Notes: generated from the letters alone by a model not told the origin. A stretch of 48,085 bases of DNA from Romeriopsis navalis LEGE 11480 (GCF_015207035.1 NZ_JADEXQ010000046.1:1-48085), one strand, 5' to 3'. Shown: positions 11,048-20,387, numbered from the stretch's first letter. Made by a program: numbers and translations.

Positions 11048-11151
11048 CGCACTAAACCTCAGAGTGAAAAGCTGGCAGTTATCTTTAGCTGCTAGTTCTC
11101 TCTACCCGGATAATCACGCAGTTTCCCGAAAGTTTACACAAAATTACAGGC

Positions 11152-12249
11152 TTAAGCTTCCTCGATCGAGCCCCCACAAGAACTCCCCGCCCCCGCCGTA
11201 CAACCAAAACAATGCCGATCAGTGGCAATGCGTCGCTGGGCTAATTTCTGCGGATCAAAGTCCCGTAGATGCATCTTCGAAGCCACCGGCATCTCGAGCA
11301 TCTGATTAAAGTCGCAATCATACAGCGATCCATCCCAAGATACCGAAATCGTATTGCGACACATTAATCCCGCCACGGTTCCAGGATTGAACGAATTGAC
11401 CAACAACTCCATATACCCTTGCAAGTTATCCGATTTCTCTAACCATTCCAGGTAACGTGAGATTGGCATATTATTTAGCGTAATTAGCCGATCGAACGTC
11501 ACGCCCTGATGCTTCAGCAGACCATCCTTCCACTCCTGCTCCAGCTTCGCCTGACCACTGGAGAGAAACGCCCCCACCGGATTACTCATCAAGGTCAGTT
11601 GGCGCTTGGGATCGCCTTTGCCATAGCCCGCTGCATTCAGTTTTTCTAACGCTTCGATCGATTTCTCGTAGGTCCCTTTACCCCGTTGCTTGTCAGTATT
11701 CATCCGGCGGTAATGGGGCAACGAACAAACAATCTCAACCCCCCGTTCCGCAAACCACTCCGGCAAATCGGTTTTCCCAGGCAGCAACAGCACGGTCAAA
11801 TTACAGCGATCGATCACATGCTTGCCACGCTTAACGCATTCATCCACCAGATACCGAAAATGCGGATTCAGCTCCGGCGCACCCCCAGTCAAATCAACCG
11901 TATGGGCATTCGTTTTATCCAACGCCGCCAAGCACAGATCGATCATCTCACGATCCATATTTTCCTTGGTGCGATCGGGGCCAGAGTCCACATGACAATG
12001 CTGACAAGTCATATTGCACAACTTGCCAATATTGATTTGGAAAATCTCTAATTCCGCTGGCGACAGCTCGGACCAACCATGCTCCGCGATCGTCGCATCA
12101 AAATCGGCACCATGAGCAAGATTGGATAACTCCAGCTGATGCAAAACCTGTAACTGATATGCTGCTGCCGCCAATGGCTCACGACGACGGGATAGCGTCA
12201 GAGTCGGCTTGGGTCCAGCTTTCAGACTATCTAAATCAAAAGTTGTCAT
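11152..12249 (-). CDS. arsS: arsenosugar biosynthesis radical SAM protein ArsS
   Basis: A 365-residue radical SAM enzyme. The [4Fe-4S] motif CNMTCQHC (Cys78, Cys82, Cys85) is followed by HVDSGPDRTKENM, characteristic of ArsS, and VDLTGGAPELNP is the SAM-binding GGE-like segment. The C-terminal domain (DUF3641 type) ends with CFGCTAGAGSSCGG (Cys347, Cys350, Cys358), likely to hold a second cluster. ArsS is thought to transfer the 5'-deoxyadenosyl group to dimethylarsenite on the way to arsenosugars. The gene 164 bases upstream on the same strand encodes the peroxidase-like protein that usually accompanies it. The methyltransferase ArsM is not in the window. Confidence 0.93.
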   Translation of the reverse strand: MTTFDLDSLKAGPKPTLTLSRRREPLAAAAYQLQVLHQLELSNLAHGADFDATIAEHGWSELSPAELEIFQINIGKLCNMTCQHCHVDSGPDRTKENMDREMIDLCLAALDKTNAHTVDLTGGAPELNPHFRYLVDECVKRGKHVIDRCNLTVLLLPGKTDLPEWFAERGVEIVCSLPHYRRMNTDKQRGKGTYEKSIEALEKLNAAGYGKGDPKRQLTLMSNPVGAFLSSGQAKLEQEWKDGLLKHQGVTFDRLITLNNMPISRYLEWLEKSDNLQGYMELLVNSFNPGTVAGLMCRNTISVSWDGSLYDCDFNQMLEMPVASKMHLRDFDPQKLAQRRIATDRHCFGCTAGAGSSCGGSIEEA

Positions 12250-12413
12250 AGAAATAATGCGAAGAGTAGATTACGTTTGGCGCTTGGAGCCGATGGGCTA
12301 CAGAATTATTCGTCGTGAGGCATCGCAACCGCTACAGCCGCATTGGTCGCGTTACAGCCAACAAAACGGTAGCTGGATAGTCAGACGCTGCGACTCATTA
12401 CAGCAAAACCGCC

Positions 12414-12746
12414 CTACATCGATAATCGATCGACCTGATCCAGCATCTGTAACCCATGAATCAACGAGGCCCCGCCCCGAATTGCCGAGGCGACATGCAC
12501 CGCTTCGGTCATTTGCTCCAAATCCGATCCTTGCTGCAAACTCGCTTTCGTATAAGCATCAATGCAGTAAGGACATTGCAGCGCATGCGACACGGCCAAG
12601 GCGATCAACGCCTTCTCCCGCTTCGAGAGCGCCCCTTCCTCAAATACTGCGCCATAATACGCAAAAAACTTCTCCGCCAGCTCCGGACTACCTTCACTGA
12701 TCTTGCCAAAATTCGGCAAATGTTCGGACTTGTAATAGGAATCCAT
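12414..12746 (-). CDS. arsenosugar biosynthesis-associated peroxidase-like protein (AhpD/CMD fold)
   Basis: A 110-residue protein of the carboxymuconolactone decarboxylase/AhpD superfamily. The core has ALSKREKALIALAVSHALQC and the redox pair CPYC (Cys58, Cys61) followed by a conserved IDAYTKASLQQG stretch. The opening DSYYKSEHLPNFG is typical of the subgroup encoded beside arsS. AhpD-like CXXC proteins act as thiol peroxidases or reductases; the exact step in arsenosugar synthesis is not known. I choose the ATG at 12744-12746; a GTG two codons upstream is an alternative. It precedes arsS on the same strand and is probably co-transcribed with it. Confidence 0.9.
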   Translation of the reverse strand: MDSYYKSEHLPNFGKISEGSPELAEKFFAYYGAVFEEGALSKREKALIALAVSHALQCPYCIDAYTKASLQQGSDLEQMTEAVHVASAIRGGASLIHGLQMLDQVDRLSM

Positions 12747-13092
12747 CGTCACCCTACAAATGAATCAATTAAGCATCTGGCGATCGTGGCTGTGAGCCAT
12801 CATTCCAAGATACGAATAATCCCGCACTTTCACCCCCCAATCGCCAAGATTTCTTAAGCTACATCCATTTCAAATACAAAGCGACAGGGGCGATCGGATT
12901 GCCTTCCTCGTATTTTCACGGATTCAATTTCGCGGAAATTCACTTAAACGTCCGTATTTCTCCGGATATTGAGTCCGCCATTTGTAGTAGTTAGTGAACG
13001 CTAGGTTACATTTTTACAATCTTGTCGGAAGTCTTGTAAGGTTTGACGCACGAATTTCCCTATCGCTATACAGAATTTCTAAACTCCAAACT
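12747..13092. other. intergenic region between divergent genes
   Basis: No gene is supported. It must hold promoters for the minus-strand arsenosugar pair and the plus-strand repeat protein. The frame of the repeat protein is open back to 12994 but the segment before 13093 reads like non-coding sequence. Confidence 0.5.
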
Positions 13093-13728
13093 ATGCAACC
13101 AAACTCAGATTTGACACCCCTTCCAACTGATATATCCGCAATTATTCCACCTAGCCCCTTCGATTTGCCATCGACCACGCCACTAAGCCGCAGCACCACC
13201 AATCATGCTGCCACGGAATCAACCACAACCAGCGTTACACCAGAATCAACCTTATCGCCCCTGCCCAAAGCATTACAGGGGATAATCAAGCAACGCATGC
13301 CCCCATCCTGGGACCTCAGCGGTCTGGCCGATCGCCGCACAACAGCAACCAACGCCACACCAGACGCAACTAGCCGGGGCACCACCAGCACTGATGCCAC
13401 GCCAGACGCAACTAGCCGGGGCACCACTAGCACTAACGCTACACCAGACGCAACTAATCGCCGCACAACAGCAACCAATGCCACACCAGACGCAACTAGC
13501 CGGGGCACCACCAGCGCTGATGCCACGCCAGACGCAACTAATCGGGGCACCACTAGCACTGACGCTACACCAGACGCAACTAGCCGAGGCACTACCAGCA
13601 CTAGCACCAATGCAATAGAAGCAATCAACCGCGCAATGGCAAGAATTGACCGGCAGACAACCGTAACTCGTGCAAATCCCGCACCAAATCGCCGCACAAC
13701 CACAACACCAGCGAGTTTCAAACCCTAG
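13093..13728 (+). CDS. Thr/Ala-rich tandem-repeat protein of unknown function
   Basis: A predicted 211-residue protein from the ATG at 13093. Residues 1-80 are Pro/Thr/Ser rich without a signal peptide. Residues 81-164 are six head-to-tail 14-residue units of the form R(R/G)TT(A/S)(T/A)(N/D)ATPDAT(S/N), encoded by 42-bp DNA repeats. The tail (INRAMARIDRQTTVTR) is basic. I do not recognise a family. Because the repeat length is a multiple of three, other frames are also open, including a 172-codon minus-strand frame, so the coding assignment is provisional. The plus frame is favoured by a bidirectional terminator right after its stop and a plausible N-terminal region. Confidence 0.5.
   Translation: MQPNSDLTPLPTDISAIIPPSPFDLPSTTPLSRSTTNHAATESTTTSVTPESTLSPLPKALQGIIKQRMPPSWDLSGLADRRTTATNATPDATSRGTTSTDATPDATSRGTTSTNATPDATNRRTTATNATPDATSRGTTSADATPDATNRGTTSTDATPDATSRGTTSTSTNAIEAINRAMARIDRQTTVTRANPAPNRRTTTTPASFKP
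13333..13584 (+). repeat. six tandem copies of a 42-bp unit
   Basis: The units are nearly identical, share ACACCAGACGCAACTA-type cores, and differ at a few third-codon and serine/asparagine positions. The pattern alternates RRTT and RGTT variants, which suggests block duplication. A seventh partial copy follows. Confidence 0.9.
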
Positions 13729-13771
13729 ACCTCGGCTGATTTAGACATAGACTTTTTGTACAGGCATAAAC

Positions 13772-13807
13772 AAATCAGCCATCAATCCGTGGATTGATGG
13801 CTGATTT
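13772..13807. terminator. bidirectional hairpin terminator
   Basis: AAATCAGCCATCAATCC and its exact complement form a 17-bp stem around GT. It lies between the convergent repeat-protein gene and nblB. The trailing U tract is weak on both strands. Confidence 0.75.
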
Positions 13808-13828
13808 ACAATTTAATCCGCAATCGTT

Positions 13829-14485
13829 TTAACCCAATGCCTGCTGTGCCTGCTCCGAAATATGGGACTCAGAATCCTGGGCCAACGTCTGAATTGCTGC
13901 TTTAGTTTCCGGTGTATCAAAGTGCAATAGCGATTGCAATACACGATGACGAATTTGCCAGTCCTCATCGCTCACATAGGGCAGGAGAAATTTGATCGCC
14001 CTTGGATCACCCAACTCCCCCATCGCGCCGATCGCCGCTGGCACCAACAATGCGTCCTTCGTTTGAATCGCATGCTCCAAAATCTCAAAGCCCCGTGGCT
14101 CACCCAGTTCCCCCAGAGCCGCAACGATACTAAATCGAATAATCCAGTCCGTTGTCTCTTGATACAAATCACGCAAATCATCGTAAGCTTCGCGCAATTT
14201 CAGTCCGGCGATCGAGTCTGCCGCCGCCGCCTTCACATCCATCTCCGAATCTTGCAGGCCAACACGCAATAGCTCCAGGGATTTCACCAAGTCAACTTGG
14301 CCAACCGTCGCCAACAAACTAATCGCCGCATAGCGCACCCGCTCATTCCCATCTTGCAGCACCAATTGCACCAGCTCAAAGGCTTCGATCGCGGGCAATT
14401 CGCGTAATTCATTGATGCCACGAATCCGCGCACCGTAGTCCTCAGCACTCAAAAGGGCTTTGGCGGACTCTGGAGTAATGCTCAT
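13829..14485 (-). CDS. nblB: HEAT-repeat protein, NblB-like (phycobilisome turnover)
   Basis: A 218-residue all-helical protein built from PBS-lyase/HEAT repeats: successive helices such as NERVRYAAISLLATVG, SEMDVKAAAADSIAGL, WIIRFSIVAALGELGEPRG, LLVPAAIGAMGELGDPRA and WQIRHRVLQSLLHFD. Length and repeat layout fit NblB, which is required for phycobilisome degradation and binds or removes bilins in cyanobacteria. Related E/F-type bilin lyases share the fold but are usually longer or paired with phycobiliprotein genes, absent here. It ends convergent with the repeat-protein gene. The fold is certain; the NblB name is likely. Confidence 0.82.
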   Translation of the reverse strand: MSITPESAKALLSAEDYGARIRGINELRELPAIEAFELVQLVLQDGNERVRYAAISLLATVGQVDLVKSLELLRVGLQDSEMDVKAAAADSIAGLKLREAYDDLRDLYQETTDWIIRFSIVAALGELGEPRGFEILEHAIQTKDALLVPAAIGAMGELGDPRAIKFLLPYVSDEDWQIRHRVLQSLLHFDTPETKAAIQTLAQDSESHISEQAQQALG

Positions 14486-14589
14486 TGTAGTAACAGATTA
14501 ATTAAGGGACAGGTCAATACGATGCGCCGACAAGACACATTAATTATTCTCGCACTGTATTCGTCACCTGTCCTCACTCCACACGGGAT

Positions 14590-15060
14590 TTATGCCGGTT
14601 GCATCTCCGCCGCCATGGCTCGGATAATATCGCCCCGTGTCAAGATGCCAATCAACTGGTGATCATCATCTAACACCGGCAGACTATGCACCTTACGATC
14701 GTTCATCATCCGGGCCGCTACCGCTAATGGCTGATCAGCCGTAATCGTTACAGGCTGCGGTGTCATGACATCTTGAACCGTCTGGCCCAGCGCCTTATGC
14801 AACGATTTCTGGTACTTCTTGGGATCTTGGAGATAAATCACACTATCCAGCAGCATGATGTACGCCGGGGGGGTCACACCCGTTTCTTGCCACATCAAAT
14901 CCGTTTCTGACACAATTCCGACTAAATGTCCTTGCTGATTCACGACCGGCAGACCACTAATATGCCGATCGGCCAAGATTTGCACGACTTCCGCAATGGG
15001 CATTTCTGGATGCGCCACGATCGGATTATGGGCCATGACCTCGTTAACCAGTCTATTCAT
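14590..15060 (-). CDS. CBS-domain pair protein
   Basis: A 156-residue protein made of two CBS domains. The first (about 1-57) has VNEVMAHNPIVAHPE and HISGLPVVNQQGHLVGIVSETDLM; the second (about 95-152) has VQDVMTPQPVTITAD and VHSLPVLDDDHQLIGILTRGDI. A linker with DPKKYQKSLHKALG joins them. Paired CBS domains bind adenine nucleotides and act as energy sensors; in chloroplasts and cyanobacteria similar stand-alone pairs are proposed to regulate thioredoxin-linked targets. No catalytic domain is attached, and the neighbours do not point to a partner. Confidence 0.88.
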   Translation of the reverse strand: MNRLVNEVMAHNPIVAHPEMPIAEVVQILADRHISGLPVVNQQGHLVGIVSETDLMWQETGVTPPAYIMLLDSVIYLQDPKKYQKSLHKALGQTVQDVMTPQPVTITADQPLAVAARMMNDRKVHSLPVLDDDHQLIGILTRGDIIRAMAAEMQPA

Positions 15061-15243
15061 AAAGCCTCCTGCATGAGTGAAGCGTAACTAAGTCGCAAAC
15101 TACATTAATCGCACTGAAGTGAAGGGATCATAGGGCTTGAAAGCAGTTCGCCCTACCTCCATTATTACTGCGAAGTTCTAGCGTTCACCGGCTTTTGTAA
15201 TAGGTCTTCATCTGTCTCATAGAGGAATGTTAACGTTACGGCA

Positions 15244-16131
15244 TCAGGACTTCGCATAGCCACGTTTGATCAAAAACTGGCGTAAATCCGCAAAAAACGT
15301 CGCCTTATCAGACCCTCGATAAACCTGATCCATCAGCGCCCAACCCGCTTTTTCCTGTCCCAGTAGGTATTTTGTTGCCATATAAGCCGCGATCGGGCCA
15401 CGGGCATACTGCGGTTCATTCGGGTAGTCTTTTTGGGTCCGTTGAATCTGCAACCAGTTACGATAGGCACTGTTGTAGATCAGCTTGGGATATCGCCGTG
15501 TCACATCGACGATTTTGCCCTGTTGATATTCCCAAATTTGCACGGGATAGCCGGAAAACGCATAGGCCGTAAACGCATAGGCAAAGCCGACATCCCGGCT
15601 GACCAATTGCAACGCCTGACGCTGAGGATCAAGCTGGCGCAATTCAAACGTGGCCGCCGCATCCCCCCAACCTAATACCGTTGGCTTATAGGACTTGGCC
15701 GCTGCGTCATAACGATAAATTGCTGAAGATACGCAGCAGTGTGCACCTCCGCTATAAAATTCCAAGATAATTTCTGGCTCCTGATCGCCATCAAGATCAC
15801 GAATCAGGAAACTATTATTGGCCAATCCTTTGAATTTCCGATCGGCCATGACCCAGAAATCCTTCAGCCCTTTGGTCGCAGCATCATCTAGTAGAGGCCG
15901 ATCGTAAGCCGTTTTATCACCGCGCTGCACCTTCAATTGCACATTTTTGTACTGCGTCCAAGGCTTCGCAACGACATCAAAGGATAATTCCGCTTTGATT
16001 GCCCCGGCGCGCCGCACTACCGTTTGAGACTGGGGTTTGGCGGATACCTCATTCGCCTGAGCGATCGGTGTCATCGTCAGCCCAGCCAACAGGCCCAGCC
16101 CAACACCATAAGAAAATCGACGCAACAACAT
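15244..16131 (-). CDS. exported hypothetical protein with a DxDGD calcium-binding-like motif
   Basis: A 295-residue protein with a signal peptide (MLLRRFSYGVGLGLLAGL, cleavage probably after AQA). The mature part contains LIRDLDGDQEPEI, a DxDxDG-like loop also found in FG-GAP proteins, then FYSGGAHCCVSSAIYRYD with adjacent cysteines. Such secreted proteins with a single calcium-type loop are common in cyanobacteria and mostly uncharacterised. The ATG at 16129-16131 is preferred to a TTG three codons earlier. It is monocistronic by appearance. I assign no function. Confidence 0.72.
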   Translation of the reverse strand: MLLRRFSYGVGLGLLAGLTMTPIAQANEVSAKPQSQTVVRRAGAIKAELSFDVVAKPWTQYKNVQLKVQRGDKTAYDRPLLDDAATKGLKDFWVMADRKFKGLANNSFLIRDLDGDQEPEIILEFYSGGAHCCVSSAIYRYDAAAKSYKPTVLGWGDAAATFELRQLDPQRQALQLVSRDVGFAYAFTAYAFSGYPVQIWEYQQGKIVDVTRRYPKLIYNSAYRNWLQIQRTQKDYPNEPQYARGPIAAYMATKYLLGQEKAGWALMDQVYRGSDKATFFADLRQFLIKRGYAKS

Positions 16132-16242
16132 AGCAAGCAAGTCCTAGTGGGATAAATCTACTTCTTGCTAAAGGATTCACATGCCAACGGACAATTCCCG
16201 CAAACCAACTGCGGTAATTTTGCAGCATTCAGCCGTAATTAT

Positions 16243-17319
16243 CTAGTCCCAATCATCATCCCAAGGGTCTTGATCCGTAGGGGGAGCAGCATCACGGGGA
16301 CGAGTTGCATAGGGTGATGGCGGCCGTTCCGACGATCGCGGCGCAGAAGTCGATTTCGGTTCAAGATTTAATGGGGCCCGCTGCACGGGTTCTGATCGTC
16401 GCTGAGGACGCGGTACGGGCGGCGATTGTCGAGGTGGGGCTGATCGCGGGGCATCTGATCGTGGGGCTGCCTCGGATGATTGATCCCACGGCGCATCAAA
16501 GTCAAAGTCATCATCATCGTAGTCATCCATCCGACCTCGATGATAGGGGTCACGGCGATCGTCTTCGTAGTAGCCACCATCCTCTAAAAATTCGTCCCGC
16601 AGGTCACGGGCGCGATCACGGGCGACTTCCGTCGTTTCTAGTAGCTCATAGCTCAACTCTTGCGCACGCTCTTTTGCTTGCTCCGCTAAAATCTGCGCTT
16701 TCGACTTCGCCCGTTTTGCTTTATTTTTCGCCCGCTCCATCACCGACTGCAACCCCTGCCCTGCCTGGGCAGTTTCCTCGTTAAAGGTTTCGGCCAAGCG
16801 CGAAATCTTATCCTGCACACCCGGTTCATAGATTTCTAGCTGGTCAGCAATTCCGGCTGAAACCACAACACGGCGACTCCCCCAGCCCAATACCTGAGTG
16901 GGATACAAGGCGTAAACGGGACCCGCCAACCGCCTCAACCCACCGGGACTAAACAGATAAACCTTGACCATGCCGGTTTTCAGCTCAAATACATGGTCAT
17001 TGATCCGGCCCAGGCGACTGCCCATATCCGTCCAAACTTCACTACCCACCAATGACTCAATCTGCCGTACACGATCGGCATCGGTCTCAACGGGGGCAGA
17101 GTTTACAAAAATGCCATTTTCACCGATCGTATCAAGTTGATCGAGATTAAATGCTGTTTTCGTTCGATCGAAAGCACCGGATTTACAGATAAATCCTAGA
17201 ACGCGATGGGCTTGGGGATATTCCCACAGCACTTCCACCCGACCAAGCTCGTCCATCGTGCTGCGATTCAGCACGATTTGATTGATCAGGTCACTGTAAC
17301 GAACAGACTCAGAAGCCAT
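16243..17319 (-). CDS. PRC-barrel-like protein with an acidic, proline-rich C-terminus
   Basis: A 358-residue protein from the ATG at 17317-17319. It begins SVRYSDLINQIVLNRSTMDELGRVEVLW, typical of the PRC-barrel domains found in cyanobacterial proteins and in the H subunit of purple-bacterial reaction centres. A second barrel-like segment follows at about 90-160 (SEVWTDMGSRLGRINDHVFEL). Residues 180-250 are a Lys/Arg/Glu/Ala-rich coiled coil (KNKAKRAKSKAQILAEQAKE), then a very acidic stretch (MDDYDDDDFDFD) and a Pro/Ser/Arg-rich disordered tail ending DPWDDDWD. It could be a scaffold or membrane-associated organiser; function is unknown. Confidence 0.72.
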   Translation of the reverse strand: MASESVRYSDLINQIVLNRSTMDELGRVEVLWEYPQAHRVLGFICKSGAFDRTKTAFNLDQLDTIGENGIFVNSAPVETDADRVRQIESLVGSEVWTDMGSRLGRINDHVFELKTGMVKVYLFSPGGLRRLAGPVYALYPTQVLGWGSRRVVVSAGIADQLEIYEPGVQDKISRLAETFNEETAQAGQGLQSVMERAKNKAKRAKSKAQILAEQAKERAQELSYELLETTEVARDRARDLRDEFLEDGGYYEDDRRDPYHRGRMDDYDDDDFDFDAPWDQSSEAAPRSDAPRSAPPRQSPPVPRPQRRSEPVQRAPLNLEPKSTSAPRSSERPPSPYATRPRDAAPPTDQDPWDDDWD

Positions 17320-17554
17320 AAGAATCAGACAGACAAGTAGGAATGCGAGTTGCGGTTGGAACCGACACTGTAATCTACTTACCAGTTTAGCCGCTCGCGG
17401 AAGATCCTTGACAGCCGCCACAAGGTAGAGGTTGCCGAATCAATCAACATTTTTTTGATGAAGCAGCGAACCGGATTTGACTAGAATGATTGAGGCCATA
17501 ACCAACGGCCCGATTATTGCCCCATCGTTAAGATCCCCCCAGGAGCACCATCAC

Positions 17555-18313
17555 ATGCAAGGCTTCAACTATTTCAATCAACGGGTAGCGCGCCAATCTC
17601 TGATCGGGATGCTGCTCTTGATGGTGGCCCTGACGAGTTGCTCAAATCCCGTCAACGCCGACAATCCGGTGAATAGTGATTTGGAGAAGCAAGTCCTCGA
17701 AATTATTCGCAAAAATCCCGAAGTGATTCTGGAATCAGTTAGTAAATACCAGCGCGAACAGCAAGAACAACAATCAAAAGCCCGCGAAAACGTCATTAGT
17801 CAAATCACTAGCAAACCTGCGGCGATTATTGGCAAATCCCCCAAACTTGGCCAAGGCAAAACCCTACTGATTGAGTTCTCCGACTTCCAATGCCCCTTCT
17901 GTGCCGAGGCGCATAAGAATATCAAACAGTTTGTCAAAAAGCGATCGGGTGAGGTGACGCTGGTCTACAAACATCTGCCACTCGAACAAATTCATCCCGA
18001 GGCAGTTCCTGCGGCTCAAGCGGCTTGGGCCGCCCAGCAACAAGGCAAATTTTGGGAATTCCATGATGCCATGTTTGAAAACCAGGATCGGATCAACCCC
18101 GACTTTTACCAAGAAACTGCGAAGCAGCTTGGCCTCGACCTAGAAAAATTCGAGCGTGATCGCAAAAGCAAAACGGCGCAAAAAGCCGTTGAAGATGACT
18201 TAAAACTCGCCCGTTCCCTCGAAATTAGCGGCACCCCCACCTTCATCATGAACGGGCAATTATTCTCTGGCGCGGTGCCAGTTGAGGAGTTGGAAAAACG
18301 GTTGGCGCAGTAA
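17555..18313 (+). CDS. DsbA-family thioredoxin-fold lipoprotein
   Basis: A 252-residue protein from the ATG at 17555, with AGGAG about 9 bases before it. The signal peptide ends in a lipobox, ALTSC (Cys29), so it is probably lipid-anchored at the periplasmic face. A helical linker rich in Gln/Glu (about 60-80) leads to the thioredoxin fold, with IEFSDFQCPFCAEAH (active-site Cys113 and Cys116) and the cis-proline loop SGTPTFIMNG. The helical insertion with FWEFHDAMFEN is typical of DsbA/DsbG-like proteins. The predicted role is disulphide formation or isomerisation outside the cytoplasm. It stands convergent with rluD. Confidence 0.88.
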   Translation: MQGFNYFNQRVARQSLIGMLLLMVALTSCSNPVNADNPVNSDLEKQVLEIIRKNPEVILESVSKYQREQQEQQSKARENVISQITSKPAAIIGKSPKLGQGKTLLIEFSDFQCPFCAEAHKNIKQFVKKRSGEVTLVYKHLPLEQIHPEAVPAAQAAWAAQQQGKFWEFHDAMFENQDRINPDFYQETAKQLGLDLEKFERDRKSKTAQKAVEDDLKLARSLEISGTPTFIMNGQLFSGAVPVEELEKRLAQ

Positions 18314-18349
18314 ATTAGCGCGCAGTCTCACGTTACAGCCTGCACCACA

Positions 18350-19288
18350 CTACATCCGCTGCCGCAACACCATTAGTAACTTCTCGATCGATGGCGGCAG
18401 TGGGGCAGTCGCTTCTAGCACTTCCCCAGTCATGGGATGAATCAACCGCAATCGCCAAGCATGCAGCGCCTGCCCCGGCAATTTCACCTTCACCGATCGA
18501 CGTTTCGGCGTATAGGTTGGATCGCCAATGACGTGAAAACCCATATGTGCGGCATGAACGCGAATTTGGTGGGTTCGACCAGTTTCCAAGTCAAACTGCA
18601 ATAGCGCATGATTGCCGATCCGTTCCTGCACCGACCAATGAGTCACAGCATGGCGACCTTTTGACGCGTCTACGACGGCCATTTTTAAGCGATCGACGGG
18701 ATGCCGTCCAATCGCGGCATCGACTGTGCCAGAATCCTCACGGGGCGAACCGAACACTACCGCCAGGTAGGAGCGCCGCGCCGACTTGACCCGAAACTGC
18801 TCCTGCAAATGCACAAACGCTTGCTCAGTTTTCGCCACGACGATCGCGCCAGTCGTATCTTTATCCAGGCGATGTACGATCCCCGGACGTTGTACCCCAT
18901 TGATCCCTGGGAGGGTCTCTCCCTGTGCGGCACAATGCGCGAGTAAAGCATTAACCAACGTGCCCGATGTATGACCGATCGACGGATGCACCACCATGCC
19001 CGCCGCTTTATTCACCACAATTAAATGCGGATCTTCATACAGAATATCGAGGGGAATCGCCTCGGGAATCAGAGTCATGGGCTCTGCGTCGGGAATCGTA
19101 ATTTGGATCAAGTCACCCAAATCGACACCCGCTTTTTTCGAGCTGCACACGGCCCCATTGACCGTCACCTGACCATCACCAATCAGCTTTTGCAATCGCG
19201 ATCGCGACAAATCCACCAATTGCTGGGCCAGATAGGCATCAAGCCGATTGGCGGACGATTCTGCTTCTAGTTCAATCAAAGCGGTCAT
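18350..19288 (-). CDS. rluD: 23S rRNA pseudouridine synthase, RluD family
   Basis: A 312-residue protein. An S4 RNA-binding domain occupies about residues 12-68 (SRSRLQKLIGDGQVTVNG). The catalytic domain carries the RluA/RluD motif HRLDKDTTG with the nucleophile Asp142, and LETGRTHQIRVHAAHMG downstream. RluD makes pseudouridines in helix 69 of 23S rRNA; assignment to RluD rather than RluC rests on overall length and the S4 domain and is likely but not certain. The start codon directly follows the stop of the squalene/phytoene synthase gene (TAAATG), so the two are translated from one message. Confidence 0.9.
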   Translation of the reverse strand: MTALIELEAESSANRLDAYLAQQLVDLSRSRLQKLIGDGQVTVNGAVCSSKKAGVDLGDLIQITIPDAEPMTLIPEAIPLDILYEDPHLIVVNKAAGMVVHPSIGHTSGTLVNALLAHCAAQGETLPGINGVQRPGIVHRLDKDTTGAIVVAKTEQAFVHLQEQFRVKSARRSYLAVVFGSPREDSGTVDAAIGRHPVDRLKMAVVDASKGRHAVTHWSVQERIGNHALLQFDLETGRTHQIRVHAAHMGFHVIGDPTYTPKRRSVKVKLPGQALHAWRLRLIHPMTGEVLEATAPLPPSIEKLLMVLRQRM

Positions 19289-20104
19289 TTACACCTTTAA
19301 ACCAGTCACCTGCGCCACCAATGCCATCACCTGTAGGCGGCTTAGCTTACTATGGCCATCCACCATCGTATCCAAGGTCGCATGGGCTAAAGCTAAGGGC
19401 AGTTTACAAAAGTCTTTCGCGGGGCCTTTCGGCAAGGAATCGGTATAGGCATCGGCTAATGCCAGATTCCGCCGGGCATAGCGATCGACATCTTCATCAG
19501 TCCAACCATCGGGGTAAAAATTCACCCCACGGGTCAGATCTTCCTGGTGATTGCGCAGGATATTCACCGACTGCAATCCCCGCCCAAACCCGATCGCTTC
19601 GAGGCGATCGGTCTTGGTGCCGTCATGCCAAGCCCACAGGTCCGAGAGCAATAATCCCACGGATCCAGCAACACTAAAGGTATAACGGTCGAAATCGTAC
19701 TCAGTTTGAATTTCCCAGTTGCGCAACGACCAATAAGCCATACGATCGCTCATTGCCGCCGTTGCTTCCCAAATCCGGGGGCCAATCGACGGTGGCGCAT
19801 AGGAAGCCCATTCCCCAATTCGCAGTGAAACTTCCGGCAGTTGATCACGGTAGGCGCCAAAAGCGCGGTTAAAATCCTCGTTTGTAAACTTCGCAGTCCC
19901 GGACTGCAAAACTTGGCTAATCTCCGTCAGAATCTGGGCCTTCGCCTCCGCCGGGAGGTTTGGATCATCTTCAACTTCATCGATCGCCCGCATGCACAGA
20001 TAACCCGAAGTAACAGCTTCCAGCAGTCCCTTTGGCAATCGGCTAATGGGGATATAAAACGTCCGGCTCGTTTCCTTTAGGACAGTCAGGGCATCGTGGC
20101 TCAT
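19289..20104 (-). CDS. squalene/phytoene synthase family protein
   Basis: A 271-residue trans-isoprenyl diphosphate synthase. The first aspartate-rich motif is DEVEDD (42-47) after TFYIPISRLPKGLLEAV; the second is NILRNHQED (181-189). Both motifs needed for diphosphate binding are present. Length is shorter than classical squalene synthases (about 350), closer to the HpnC/HpnD and CrtB-like group. Head-to-head coupling of farnesyl or geranylgeranyl diphosphate is predicted; which product is not clear from sequence. The ATG at 20102-20104 is chosen because GGAG lies 11 bases before it and overlaps the alternative GTG at 20116. It is directly followed by rluD. Confidence 0.8.
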   Translation of the reverse strand: MSHDALTVLKETSRTFYIPISRLPKGLLEAVTSGYLCMRAIDEVEDDPNLPAEAKAQILTEISQVLQSGTAKFTNEDFNRAFGAYRDQLPEVSLRIGEWASYAPPSIGPRIWEATAAMSDRMAYWSLRNWEIQTEYDFDRYTFSVAGSVGLLLSDLWAWHDGTKTDRLEAIGFGRGLQSVNILRNHQEDLTRGVNFYPDGWTDEDVDRYARRNLALADAYTDSLPKGPAKDFCKLPLALAHATLDTMVDGHSKLSRLQVMALVAQVTGLKV

Positions 20105-20387
20105 GCCAATCTTCACTCCTCATCCGTGTGACCCAATCTCCAGCATAGTCAATCGATTGCGAAACCGCTGACCGTGGGGCAATTATCATAGTTCCTTAGA
20201 GTAAAGCCTCAAGCCCACCCCATGACAAGGTTTTTCTGAACAGTTAGATTTGTTTGTATCCAAATAATTAGGTCACAGCCATAAGAATTGCTGATGTCAA
20301 TCGCAAAATCGCTCCGGATTTAGCTTAGGATTTACCCCACAGTTACTTCATCCAAGGCACGGCAATAAGGGCGATCGGAGGTTAGTA

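Noticed and set aside
11152-12249. Selenocysteine or inactive variant of ArsS
   Set aside because: The radical SAM motif has three ordinary cysteine codons and no in-frame TGA.
13203-13721. 172-codon minus-strand ORF in the 42-bp repeats
   Set aside because: A repeat length divisible by three keeps extra frames open; the plus frame has the better N-terminal region and terminator placement. Kept only as a note.
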